From contig NZ_JACHJW010000001.1 in assembly GCF_014203835.1 (NCBI RefSeq), positions 3,670,501 to 3,734,500 of the forward strand: 64,000 bases of DNA, in the 5' to 3' direction. The number at the start of each line of letters is the position of its first letter. Positions within the stretch are counted from its first letter, which is position 1. Below are positions 17,932 through 26,168 of this stretch, in pieces. This DNA is from Micromonospora polyrhachis (GTDB lineage Bacteria > Actinomycetota > Actinomycetes > Mycobacteriales > Micromonosporaceae). The position numbers and the translations under genes were made by a program. The notes beneath the pieces were generated by a model. That model was not told the DNA's origin and searched no databases. It saw only the letters and a program-made list of their open reading frames with translations.

Positions 17932-18491
17932 CCGGCGGCGAATACACCGGTCTGGGTGACTGGACACCGGAGGCGTTGGGTGAGCCGGGGCAGGTACGGC
18001 CGGTCGTCACCGCCCCGAGTCAGGTGCTGGGGCAGGCTGGAGCCGAGGTGGACCCGACGGACCGGGAGGTGGTCCGGCTCGCCGCCGACCTGATCGCCAC
18101 CATGCGCGTCTCGCCCGGCTGCGTGGGGTTGGCCGCGCCGCAGGTCGGGGTCGGTGCACAGGTCTTCGCGGTCGACGTGACCGGGCACCCGAAGGCGGTC
18201 ACCGTGCACGGGACGTTCGTGCTGTGCAACGCGACGATCGTCGAGGCCAGCCGGACGCGACCCGGTCGGGAAGGGTGCATGTCCGTGCCCGACCTGACCG
18301 GTGACGTCAAGCGGGCGAGCCGGCTGGTGGTGGCCGGTTTCCTACCCGGTACCGGGGCTCCGGTACGACTGGTGACGGACGGCTTCGAGGCCCGCGCCCT
18401 GCAGCACGAGATCGACCACTGTTCCGGTCTGCTCTTCCTCGACCGGGTCGCCGGAGCGCACGCCGTCTATCAACGCAAGGTCTACCAGTGA
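17928..18491 (+). CDS. def: Peptide deformylase
   Basis: Def removes the N-formyl group from nascent proteins. The 187-aa protein has all three family motifs: GLAAPQVG (motif 1), EGCMS (motif 2, metal-ligand Cys) and HEIDH (motif 3, two metal His and catalytic Glu). Leu is replaced by Met in EGCLS, which is tolerated in the family. The N-terminal 30 residues are an actinobacterial extension. GTG 17928 overlaps the stop of the ACT-domain gene. Confidence 0.93.
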   Translation: MTGGEYTGLGDWTPEALGEPGQVRPVVTAPSQVLGQAGAEVDPTDREVVRLAADLIATMRVSPGCVGLAAPQVGVGAQVFAVDVTGHPKAVTVHGTFVLCNATIVEASRTRPGREGCMSVPDLTGDVKRASRLVVAGFLPGTGAPVRLVTDGFEARALQHEIDHCSGLLFLDRVAGAHAVYQRKVYQ

Positions 18492-18591
18492 TGGGGAATC
18501 GCCTGTCGTACCAAGGGATTCCACGCCGGTGGCCGGCCGCCCGGCGCGCCTGCGGGGCCAACCTGGTTCGCCCCGATACGGTGTGGGCATT

Positions 18592-19269
18592 ATGCGTCTG
18601 ACGGTTGGCCCCCTGCCACCCGCTGTCTATTGGCGGCGTCGAGCCGTCGTGCTTGGAGCGGGGATTCTCTTCCTGATCGTGCTGCTCTACTCGTGCGGGG
18701 GCCCGGGTGATTCCAAGCCGGCCGCCAAGGAGAGTCCGTCCGCCGGCCCGGCGGTTGGGTCGAAGCCGACTGCGGCACTCACGCCGGAGACCGGCGCGCC
18801 ACCCGGCGACGACGTGCAGCCGACGTCCGCCGGTGACCCGACACCATCGGCGGGGGCTCCCGACCCGGGCGGGGTCACCTGCACCGACGCCGAGGTATCG
18901 GTGGTTCCGGCGGCCTCGAACGCGACCGTGCAGCGCGGCGTGACGATCGTCTTCAAGATCAAAATCAAGAACGTCTCCAGCCGGAGCTGTACGCTGGATG
19001 TCGGCGCCGACATTCAGGAGATCTACCTGAAGCTCGGCGCGGAGACCGTCTGGTCCTCCGACACCTGCGGTACCGCCAAAGGCAACAACGTCAAGACGTT
19101 CCCGCCCGCGCACGAGGAGACCTTCGAGGTGCCCTGGAACGGCAAGGCCAGCAACAAGTGCACCAACGGCTTCGCGGACGGAGAAGTGGTCCGCGCGGGT
19201 GAGTACCAGTTGTTCGGCCGGCTCGGCACCAAGCACAGCGAGCCCATGAAGCTCGTCGTCACCAGCTAG
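18592..19269 (+). CDS. Membrane-anchored protein with DUF4232-like extracellular domain
   Basis: The 225-aa protein has a short basic N-terminus, one hydrophobic segment (about 18-38, ending LLYSCGG) and a Pro/Ala/Ser/Gly-rich linker to about residue 100. A beta-rich domain follows, with VFKIKIKNVSSRSCTLDVG, several cysteines, and FPPAHEETFEVPW. This resembles DUF4232-type immunoglobulin-like domains of secreted actinobacterial proteins. The Cys after the hydrophobic stretch could be a lipidation site, but the lipobox is imperfect. No specific role can be given. A TACGGT -10-like box (18577-18582) lies 9 nt before the ATG. Confidence 0.7.
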   Translation: MRLTVGPLPPAVYWRRRAVVLGAGILFLIVLLYSCGGPGDSKPAAKESPSAGPAVGSKPTAALTPETGAPPGDDVQPTSAGDPTPSAGAPDPGGVTCTDAEVSVVPAASNATVQRGVTIVFKIKIKNVSSRSCTLDVGADIQEIYLKLGAETVWSSDTCGTAKGNNVKTFPPAHEETFEVPWNGKASNKCTNGFADGEVVRAGEYQLFGRLGTKHSEPMKLVVTS

Positions 19270-19279
19270 CCGTCCTGCC

Positions 19280-19302
19280 CCGGGCGGGAGCCAACCGCCC
19301 GG
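19280..19302. terminator. Bidirectional hairpin terminator
   Basis: CCGGGCGG (19280-19287) pairs with CCGCCCGG (19295-19302) around a 7-nt loop, between convergent genes. Confidence 0.5.
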
Positions 19303-19356
19303 CGGAGGGCCCAACCCGGGCCGGCAGTCGGGCGGGACGTACGGCACCAGAACGGG

Positions 19357-20445
19357 TCAGACGTACCGCTCCAGAATGGACGCCTCGGCGAGCCGGGACA
19401 GGCCCTCGCGAACCCCACGGGCGCGGGCGTCGCCGACCCCGTCGACCGCCTGTAGGTCCTCGACCGTCGCCCCGAGTAGCCGTTGCAGGCTGCCGAAGTG
19501 GCTGACGAGCCGATCCACCACCGTGACCGGCAGCCGGGGAACCTTGGCGAGCAGGCGGTAGCCCCGAGGGCTGACCGCACCGTCAAGCGCGTCCGACGCC
19601 CCGGCATACCCGATCGCCTTCGCCACCGCGACCAGGTCGATCATCTCGATCGCGCTGAGCAGGTCGAGTTCGACCAGCGCCTCGTCGAGGGTGCGGGCCT
19701 TGCGCCCGGTGGGCAGGTAGTCGCGGATCACCAACGTACGGTCGGCGTCGACCCCGGCCATCAGCTCGTCGAGTTGGAGTGCGAGCAGCCGGCCATCGGT
19801 GCCGAGCTCGACGACGTAACCCGCGATCTCGTCGGCGATCCGGCGGACCATCTCCAGCCGCTGGACGACCACGACAGCATCGCGGACCGTGACCAGATCT
19901 TCGATCTCCAGTGCGGAGAGCGTGCCGGAGACCTCGTCCAGCCGTAGCTTGTATCGCTCCAGCGTGGCGAGGGCCTGGTTGGCCCGGGACAGGATCGCCG
20001 CCGAATCGTCGAGCACGTGACGCTGGCCGCTGACGTAGAGGCTGATGATCCGCATCGACTGGCTGACCGAGATGACCGGGTAGCCGGTCTGCCGGGCCAC
20101 CCGCTCCGCGGTGCGGTGCCGGGTGCCGGACTCCTCGGTCGGGATGGTCGGGTCGGGCATCAGGTGCACCGCGGCGCGGACGATCCGGGTGCCGTCGCTG
20201 GAGAGCACGACCGCGCCGTCCATCTTGCACAGTTCGCGCACCCGGGTGGCAGAGAACTCGACATCGAGGGGGAAACCGCCGGTGCAGAGCGTCTCGACGA
20301 TCTTGTCGTAGCCGAGCACGATCAACGCACCGGTACGACCCCGGAGAATCCGTTCCAAGCCGTCCCGGAGTGCGGTGCCCGGAGCCATCAGCGCAAGGTT
20401 GGCGCGCAGCGGATCTCCGGTTACGCCGGAGCCACTCATGGTCAT
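19357..20445 (-). CDS. disA: DNA integrity scanning diadenylate cyclase DisA
   Basis: DisA makes c-di-AMP from two ATP and scans DNA for branched structures. The 362-aa protein has the N-terminal DAC domain with [11 protein letters not shown] (DGA motif) and [10 protein letters not shown] (RHR motif). A helical linker follows, then a C-terminal helix-hairpin-helix ([15 protein letters not shown]) for DNA binding. I begin at ATG 20445 (MTMSGSGV); ATG 20439 is also possible, and longer versions would add unrelated residues. It follows radA on the same strand, the usual pairing, but 312 bp of noncoding DNA separate them, so it may have its own promoter. Confidence 0.95.
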   Translation of the reverse strand: MTMSGSGVTGDPLRANLALMAPGTALRDGLERILRGRTGALIVLGYDKIVETLCTGGFPLDVEFSATRVRELCKMDGAVVLSSDGTRIVRAAVHLMPDPTIPTEESGTRHRTAERVARQTGYPVISVSQSMRIISLYVSGQRHVLDDSAAILSRANQALATLERYKLRLDEVSGTLSALEIEDLVTVRDAVVVVQRLEMVRRIADEIAGYVVELGTDGRLLALQLDELMAGVDADRTLVIRDYLPTGRKARTLDEALVELDLLSAIEMIDLVAVAKAIGYAGASDALDGAVSPRGYRLLAKVPRLPVTVVDRLVSHFGSLQRLLGATVEDLQAVDGVGDARARGVREGLSRLAEASILERYV

Positions 20446-20757
20446 GCCGGCGCTGACGGTGCGGGCTGTCGAGTTGACGGCAACGGCCCGGACATGGGTA
20501 CTCCCATCCGTGGCTCGGTGAGCATCGCGGTCGACTGGCACCCGGACAGTCTACGGACTGGCATGCGTTCGGTGCTGTCGTGGTTACTGTGATGTGCCAC
20601 TGTGTCCGTTCCCTTCGCCGTTGCGATCGCCGCCGCCGACGCCGACCCCCTCACCAATCACCCGTCAACCGGGCTGTTTCGGACATCGGGGCGGCGGTGC
20701 CGATGCGATGAACAGCGTAGGGAAGCGGCGCATCCGGTAGACCGGTGACGCATCCGG
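20446..20757. other. Noncoding stretch between radA and disA
   Basis: No gene is supported here. It holds two copies of GCATCCGGT (near 20727 and 20750) separated by an ACCGGTG. I see no c-di-AMP (ydaO-type) riboswitch-like structure. A disA promoter is expected here, but I cannot place it confidently. Confidence 0.4.
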
Positions 20758-22200
20758 TCATTCCGCAGATGCCCGGGCAGCGCACTGAAGAGCCGAACGC
20801 ACGTCGGTGACCTCCATCACCCGCATGCCCTCGGGGGTGACCCCGGTCGACTCCGGTCCGCAGCCCTGCGGCACCAGAGCGACCCGGAAACCGAGCCGCG
20901 CCGCCTCGGCCAACCGGCGGGGCACCGCGCCCACCCGACGCACCTCCCCGGTCAGCCCGACCTCACCGATCGCCACCAGGTGCGGCGCGAGGGCGAGGTT
21001 GAGGCCACCGGAGGCGACGGCGAGGGCCACCGCCAGGTCGGCGGCGGGCTCGACCACCCGGATGCCGCCGACGGTGGCGGCGAACACCTCCCGGTCGTGC
21101 AGGGTGAGCCGTTCGGTGCGGCGTTGCAGGACCGCCAGGACCATGGCCAGCCGCGCGCCGTCGAGGCCGGACACGGTACGCCGGGGCGACCCGGCGACGG
21201 TGGCCCCGATCAACGCCTGTACCTCGGTGACCAACGCGCGGCGGCCCTCCATCGAGACCGTGATGCAGGTCCCCGGCACCGGCTCGGAGTAGCGGGTGAG
21301 GAAGAGCCCGGAGGGATCGGCCAGGCTGCTGATGCCCCCCTCGTGCATCTCGAAACAACCGACCTCGTCGGCGGCACCGAACCGGTTCTTCACCCCCCGC
21401 ACCATGCGGAGCGAGGAGTGCTTGTCACCCTCGAAATGCAGCACCACGTCGACCAGGTGCTCCAGCACCCGGGGTCCGGCGACCTGGCCGTCCTTGGTGA
21501 CGTGCCCGACCAGCACGGTGGCGATGCCCCGCTCCTTGGCGACCGCCACCAGCGCGGCGGTTACCGCTCGGACCTGGGTCACTCCGCCTGGTACGCCCTC
21601 GGCACCGGGCATGGAGATGGTCTGCACCGAGTCGAGCACCAGTAGCCCCGGCTTCACCGCGTCGAGGTGGCCGAGGACCGCCCCGAGGTCACTCTCGGCG
21701 GCGAGGTAGAGCTGCTCGTGCAGGGTGCCCATCCGTTCCGCGCGCAGTCGTACCTGGCTGACCGACTCCTCGCCGCTTACTACGAGCGACGGGCTGCCGG
21801 CCCCGACTGCCCACTGCTGGGCCACGTCGAGCAGCAGGGTGGACTTTCCGACCCCCGGCTCACCGGCCAGCAGCACCACCGCACCGGGCACCAGGCCACC
21901 ACCGAGCACCCGGTCGAGCTCGGGCACTCCGGTCGGCCGGGCCTTGGCCGGCGCGGCGCTGATGGTGGCGATCGGTCGGGCGGGCTCGGCGGGTGCCCGG
22001 GAGCTGACCACCCGGCCGGAGACGGTCGGGCCGGTGACGGTCGACTCGACGACCGATCCCCACTCGCCGCACTCCGGGCAGCGGCCAACCCACTTGGGTG
22101 GCTGGTGCCCGCAGGCGTCGCACTCGTAGGCGGGCCGGGCTTCGCGGGTCGCGGGGCGGGCGCGGGTGGCGGCGCCCCGGGGGGTGGCTCGGGAGGTCAC
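20758..22200 (-). CDS. radA: DNA repair protein RadA
   Basis: RadA is the RecA-related helicase that processes branched recombination intermediates. The 480-aa protein has an N-terminal zinc finger (CDACGHQPPKWVGRCPECG), a RecA-type ATPase with Walker A GEPGVGKSTLLL, and the RadA-specific KNRFG motif (VKNRFGAADEVG). The C-terminal Lon-protease-like domain contains SGGLNLALAPHLVAIGEVGLTGEVR. I take the GTG at 22200 (VTSRATPRG) as start; an in-frame start at 22218 would add six residues. The N-terminal 30 residues are Arg/Ala-rich. It lies between the LpqE-like gene and disA, as in mycobacteria. Confidence 0.95.
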   Translation of the reverse strand: MTSRATPRGAATRARPATREARPAYECDACGHQPPKWVGRCPECGEWGSVVESTVTGPTVSGRVVSSRAPAEPARPIATISAAPAKARPTGVPELDRVLGGGLVPGAVVLLAGEPGVGKSTLLLDVAQQWAVGAGSPSLVVSGEESVSQVRLRAERMGTLHEQLYLAAESDLGAVLGHLDAVKPGLLVLDSVQTISMPGAEGVPGGVTQVRAVTAALVAVAKERGIATVLVGHVTKDGQVAGPRVLEHLVDVVLHFEGDKHSSLRMVRGVKNRFGAADEVGCFEMHEGGISSLADPSGLFLTRYSEPVPGTCITVSMEGRRALVTEVQALIGATVAGSPRRTVSGLDGARLAMVLAVLQRRTERLTLHDREVFAATVGGIRVVEPAADLAVALAVASGGLNLALAPHLVAIGEVGLTGEVRRVGAVPRRLAEAARLGFRVALVPQGCGPESTGVTPEGMRVMEVTDVRSALQCAARASAE

Positions 22201-22231
22201 CCCCTGGACGCTAGCCAACTCCTACGACGAA

Positions 22232-22267
22232 ACCGGGCCGGCGTGGTCTGCGCCACGCCGGCCCGGT
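22232..22267 (-). terminator. Perfect 15-bp hairpin after the LpqE-like gene
   Basis: ACCGGGCCGGCGTGG (22232-22246) and CCACGCCGGCCCGGT (22253-22267) are perfectly complementary around a 6-nt loop. On the minus strand it is followed by TTTCGTCG. It should end the lipoprotein transcript before radA. Confidence 0.75.
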
Positions 22268-22295
22268 GCCGACTGTCCGTGTCGTACGGCTGCGC

Positions 22296-22991
22296 TCAGC
22301 CGTGCCCGTTGCCCTCGTCGTGCTGCAGCGGGGTCGCTTCTGGATTCGGGGTGAGCGGCACCGCGATTGAGGCCGGGGTACGCAGTTCCTTGCCGTCCAC
22401 GCTGAAGACCAGGTTGATCGACTGACCCGCGGTCAGTGCCGACTTCAGGCCCTTGATCTGGAGGTGGCGACCGGTGGTCCGGTTGAGGACGGCGTAGCTG
22501 TTCGCCGCGATCTCGATCGTGGCCGGCTCGTCAGCGGGGGCGGCCGGTGGCGTGGTGGCCTCGGGCGGAGTCACGGTCGCCGACGCACCCGGTACGGCGG
22601 ATCCGTCCGGTGCCGCAGTTCCGGTAGCCGTGGGCTCGACCGGGGTCACCGACGGGCTCGCCGATGCCGCGCCGTCCGCCAGCACCACGACGTTGCCACT
22701 GTCGGAGGTGACCTTTACGGTCACCGTCTTCGGCGAGTCGTTGTAGAGCACCACCTGGATCGGCGCGTCACCGCCGGCCGGGTATCCCTTCGGGTCCTGG
22801 TAGCTGACCAACAGGTTGCGGACCTTGAAGGCACCATCCGCCGTCTGGGCGTTGATCCCGTCGATGCTGGGCGCCTTGTTGGCGGTCTCGGCGATCTGGC
22901 CTGCCCCACAGCCGGACATCAGCAGGGCGGTCGCCGCCGTACCGGCCAGCAGCACCGCGGCCCGCCGGGCCCCCCTGATCGAGCGCGTCAC
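22296..22991 (-). CDS. lpqE: LpqE-like lipoprotein with PCu(A)C-type fold
   Basis: The 231-aa protein has a lipoprotein signal peptide with lipobox LLMSGC (Cys about 28) and should sit outside the membrane. The core resembles copper-chaperone PCu(A)C proteins: LVSYQDPKGYPAGGDAPIQVVLYN, then after an Ala/Pro/Thr-rich insert, NRTTGRHLQIKGLKSALTAG and VPLTPNP. Of the copper ligands one expects, only the His of GRHLQIKGL is clear; the Met positions are replaced. Its place upstream of radA-disA and near carD matches mycobacterial lpqE (Rv3584, from memory), which is the main reason for the symbol. Metal binding is doubtful. Confidence 0.7.
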   Translation of the reverse strand: MTRSIRGARRAAVLLAGTAATALLMSGCGAGQIAETANKAPSIDGINAQTADGAFKVRNLLVSYQDPKGYPAGGDAPIQVVLYNDSPKTVTVKVTSDSGNVVVLADGAASASPSVTPVEPTATGTAAPDGSAVPGASATVTPPEATTPPAAPADEPATIEIAANSYAVLNRTTGRHLQIKGLKSALTAGQSINLVFSVDGKELRTPASIAVPLTPNPEATPLQHDEGNGHG

Positions 22992-23125
22992 GTCGGTCCT
23001 CCTCGTTACGATCCCGGCCGGCCACCCGAGGCGGTGGCCATACCGCGCAGACCGGGCTCCAGGGTAATGGGGGTGATCTGCGCCCGTACGCCGACCCGGG
23101 CATTAGTCGCCGATACGCGAGTCGG

Positions 23126-23965
23126 TTACACCACCCGACCGCTGACCACGAGCAGGACGACGTCGATGACCGCCACGAGCATCACCGCCCGGAACACCGC
23201 CACCGGGCGATCACCTCGGCCGGCCGCCGCGCGGGAGACGTACCAGCCGGCAGGTAGGACCACGGCGGCGACCGCGATCGCCGCGAGCCCGGACCACGAC
23301 GGCGGCCCGGGGGGCCCGAGGACCAGCATGGCGGTCGCGGCGAGCAGCAGTCCGGCTGCGGCCACCCGCGACCCCGCCGCACCGATCCGGTGCGGTAGCC
23401 CGTGCACCCCGGTCCGGGCGTCGTCGGCCAGATCGGGCAACACGTTGGCGAAGTGCGCGCCGGCCCCGAGCAGCGCCCCCGCCGCCACCAGCCAGGCCGG
23501 CGGGGCGGGCGCACCCGGCAGGGCGAGTACGACGAAGGCCGGCAGCGCCCCGAAGGAGAGCGCGTACGGCAGCACACTGGCCGGAGTGGACTTCAGCGGC
23601 CAGTTGTAGAGCAGGGCGGAGACCAGGGCGACGGTGACCCAGAACGCGGCGGTCGGGTTCGAGGTCAGCGCCAGCGGTGGCGTGGCCAGGGCGGCCAGCA
23701 GACCGGCGAGCCCTACCGTCCGCCGACTGACCGTGCCTGCGGCGACCGGTTTGTCGGCCCGGCCGACCGAGGCGTCCCGGTCGGCGTCGAGCCAGTCGTT
23801 GAGCCAACCGACCGCGAGTTGGCTGGACAGCACCGCCGCCGCCACGATCGCCACGCCGAGCGGGCGATGCCCGACACCCCAGGCGAGTAGCGCCGACACG
23901 CCGGTCACCGCCGCCGCCGGTTCCGGATGACTCGCCCGAATCAGGCCTGACACCAATCCCGACAT
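23126..23965 (-). CDS. UbiA-family prenyltransferase
   Basis: The 279-aa integral membrane protein has about eight hydrophobic segments. The first Asp-rich prenyl diphosphate motif is NDWLDADRD (NDxxDxxxD, about residues 56-64). The second is in LPDLADDARTG (about 175). UbiA enzymes attach prenyl chains to aromatic or quinone acceptors in the membrane. It is divergently transcribed, with only 46 bp between it and the methyltransferase-dehydrogenase-polyketide synthase operon. This four-gene set matches, from memory, the agq cluster of Actinoplanes missouriensis for alkyl-O-dihydrogeranyl-methoxyhydroquinones, in which a UbiA-type enzyme geranylates the ring. Confidence 0.88.
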   Translation of the reverse strand: MSGLVSGLIRASHPEPAAAVTGVSALLAWGVGHRPLGVAIVAAAVLSSQLAVGWLNDWLDADRDASVGRADKPVAAGTVSRRTVGLAGLLAALATPPLALTSNPTAAFWVTVALVSALLYNWPLKSTPASVLPYALSFGALPAFVVLALPGAPAPPAWLVAAGALLGAGAHFANVLPDLADDARTGVHGLPHRIGAAGSRVAAAGLLLAATAMLVLGPPGPPSWSGLAAIAVAAVVLPAGWYVSRAAAGRGDRPVAVFRAVMLVAVIDVVLLVVSGRVV

Positions 23966-24011
23966 ACCTGGAAGTCTGGCCCTGACCGGTGGATCGTGCC
24001 AGGCTCAGTCC

Positions 24012-24785
24012 ATGCGGGACGGGCTGTCGAGGGCGACTCGGGTCCAGGTCAGGGAACTGCCGCGCAACGATCTCCGGCAGTACGACGACCTGGCTGGTGA
24101 GTGGTGGCGGCCCGAGGGGGCCTTCGCGATGCTGCACTGGCTGGCCGAGGCCCGGGCCCGGTTGATCCCCCCGGCACGTCGTGCCGGGGCGATACTCGCC
24201 GACGTCGGTTGTGGAGCGGGGCTGCTCACGCCGTACCTGGTCGGCAAGGGCTATCGACATGTCGGCGTGGATCTGGTCCGGTCCGCGTTGGAGCAGGCCG
24301 CCGCACACGGCGTGACCACGGTGAATGGTGATGCCACGGCGATCCCGCTGGCGGACGGCTGTGCGGACGTGGTCTCCGCAGGTGAGCTGCTGGAACACGT
24401 ACCGGACTGGCCTGCGGCGGTGGCCGAGGTGTGCCGGGTGCTTCGACCGGGCGGGACGCTTGTGCTGGACACCCTGAACGACACCGCGCTGAGTCGCCTG
24501 CTGGCGGTCCGGGTGGCCGAGCGGCTGGTGGGGGTGCCTCGGGGCATCCACGATCCTGATCTCTTCGTCGACGTACGGGAGCTGACCGCGCAGTGCGCCC
24601 GGCATGGCGTACGGCTGCGGGTCCGGGGCGTACGCCCGACGGCGTGGCCGGTGACCCGGTGGCTGCTCGGGCGGGCGGTGCCCGCGCTCGGCCGGAACGG
24701 CCTCGGGGGTCCCGGCGTCCCCCGGATCGTGCCGACCTGGTCGACGGCGGTGCTCTACCAGGGGCTGGGGGTGAAGGCCGGGTAG
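24012..24785 (+). CDS. SAM-dependent O-methyltransferase of the quinone cluster
   Basis: The 257-aa protein is a UbiG/UbiE-like class I methyltransferase with motif I LADVGCGAGLL (about 58-68), an acidic residue after strand 2 (HVGVDLV), NGDATAIPLADG and LRPGGTLVLDTLND. In an agq-type pathway such an enzyme methylates a hydroxyl of the alkylresorcinol/hydroquinone ring (inference from context). It is the first gene of the rightward operon; the dehydrogenase follows after 37 nt with a GGGGGCACGG element. Confidence 0.85.
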   Translation: MRDGLSRATRVQVRELPRNDLRQYDDLAGEWWRPEGAFAMLHWLAEARARLIPPARRAGAILADVGCGAGLLTPYLVGKGYRHVGVDLVRSALEQAAAHGVTTVNGDATAIPLADGCADVVSAGELLEHVPDWPAAVAEVCRVLRPGGTLVLDTLNDTALSRLLAVRVAERLVGVPRGIHDPDLFVDVRELTAQCARHGVRLRVRGVRPTAWPVTRWLLGRAVPALGRNGLGGPGVPRIVPTWSTAVLYQGLGVKAG

Positions 24786-24822
24786 GGCGGGCGGTTCGGC
24801 AGACGACAGAAGGGGGCACGGT

Positions 24823-25992
24823 ATGGCGGTGGAGGCGGTCGAGGCTGCGCGCCGGTTGGCGCCACGGCTGGCGGCACGGGCGGCCCGACACGACCGGGAC
24901 GGCACCTTCCCGACCGAGGACTTCGCGGATCTGCGGGAGGCGGGGCTCTTCGGCCTGATGGTTCCGTCGGAGCTGGGCGGCTCGGGGGCGCGGTTCGCGG
25001 AATACACGGCGGTCGCCGGCGAGCTGGCCCGGGGCAACGGGGCGACGGCGCTGGTGTTCAACATGCACGCCTCGGTTACCGGTGCCCTCGGTGCGGTCAC
25101 CGAGGAGCTGGCCGACGCGCTCGGCGTGTCGGACGAGGCGCTGGTCGCCCGGGACCGGCTGCTCGCCGAGGCAGCGGCCGGATCGTGGTACGCCGTGGCC
25201 ATGAGTGAGCGGGGTGCGGGTGCCCGCCTGTCGCAGCTCACCACCGTCTACCACCGGGTGGATGGCGGCTACCACATCAAGGGTGCCAAGACGTTTTGTT
25301 CCGGGGCGGGGCACGCGGACGCGTATCTGGTGGCCGCCCGGAGTGCGGCGGACCAGTCGGTGGTGTCGCAGTTCCTGGTGCCAGCCTCGCCGGACGGGTT
25401 GCGTGTCGAGCCGACGTGGGACTCGTTGGGTATGCGTGCCACGGCTTCACATGATCTACACCTGGATGTCACCGTGCCGGCGGATCGGCTGCTCGGTGGG
25501 GTGGAGGGGCTTGCCCTCGTGATCGCGCAGCTGATGCCGCACTGGCTGGTGGCCAGCTACGCGGCGGTCTACGTCGGAGTGGCCCGGGCGGCGGTGGACG
25601 CCGCCGTCGAGCATCTGACGGCCCGGGGGCTCACCAGCCTGCCGGCGGTACGGGCGCGGATCGGTCGGGCCGATGCGGCGGTTGCCGCCGCACAGTTGGC
25701 GGTCGCCGAGGCGGCCCGTCGGGTGGACGAGGCACCGGGCGACGCCGAGACCAACCGATGGGTGTGGCGGGCCAAGTTGCTGGCCGGTACGACCGCTGCG
25801 GAGGTCGCCGCCTCGATGCTGGAGGCGGCCGGTACCTCCGCGACCCGTCGGGGGCATCCGCTGGAACGTCTCTACCGGGACGCCCGGTGCGGATCGTTGC
25901 ATCCGGCCACCTCGGACGTCTGCGCAGACTGGCTCGGTGTCGCCGCGTTGGGTGGCGACCCAGACCGCGACGGATCGACCCCCCGCTGGTGA
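24823..25992 (+). CDS. Acyl-CoA dehydrogenase-like flavoprotein
   Basis: The 389-aa product has the full acyl-CoA dehydrogenase layout. The N-terminal helical domain carries LREAGLFGLMVPSELGGSG. The middle beta domain carries AMSERGAGARLSQLTTVYH, GAKTFCSGAGHADAYLV and DSLGMRATASHDLHLD. The C-terminal helical bundle ends with RDARCGSLHPATSDVCADWLG. The usual catalytic Glu cannot be assigned with confidence, so a hydroxylase/monooxygenase-like role (as in HpaB/HsaA relatives) is possible. In the agq-like context it would oxidise the polyketide ring or its prenyl chain; which of these is not clear from sequence. Confidence 0.82.
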   Translation: MAVEAVEAARRLAPRLAARAARHDRDGTFPTEDFADLREAGLFGLMVPSELGGSGARFAEYTAVAGELARGNGATALVFNMHASVTGALGAVTEELADALGVSDEALVARDRLLAEAAAGSWYAVAMSERGAGARLSQLTTVYHRVDGGYHIKGAKTFCSGAGHADAYLVAARSAADQSVVSQFLVPASPDGLRVEPTWDSLGMRATASHDLHLDVTVPADRLLGGVEGLALVIAQLMPHWLVASYAAVYVGVARAAVDAAVEHLTARGLTSLPAVRARIGRADAAVAAAQLAVAEAARRVDEAPGDAETNRWVWRAKLLAGTTAAEVAASMLEAAGTSATRRGHPLERLYRDARCGSLHPATSDVCADWLGVAALGGDPDRDGSTPRW

Positions 25993-26000
25993 GCGCCCTG

Positions 26001-26168
26001 GTGAGCGCGAGGAGTGAGCTTGTGAGCCTCGCAGTCGCGAACGGGAGGCGAGCACAGTGAGCGCGAGGAGTGAGCTTGTGAGCCTCGCAGTCGCGAACGG
26101 GAGGCGAGCACAGTGAGCGCGAGGAGTGAGCTTGCGAGCCCCGCAGTCGCGAACGGAAGGCGGACATG
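26001..26168 (+). repeat. Three tandem copies of a 56-bp repeat
   Basis: Units 26001-26056 and 26057-26112 are essentially identical. The third (26113-26168) has several changes and runs into the start codon of the type III polyketide synthase gene. Each unit begins gtgagcgcgaggagtgagct and contains an (A/G)GGAGGCG-type purine element near its end. In one frame a unit reads VSARSELVSLAVANGRR, but 56 is not a multiple of three, so the frame is not kept across units. Confidence 0.9.

Noticed and set aside
19357-20757. A c-di-AMP riboswitch controlling disA or radA
   Set aside because: No ydaO-like structure or conserved motif was recognised in the upstream sequence.
26001-26168. The 56-bp repeats as a CRISPR array
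   Set aside because: The units are directly adjacent without spacers and no cas gene is present.
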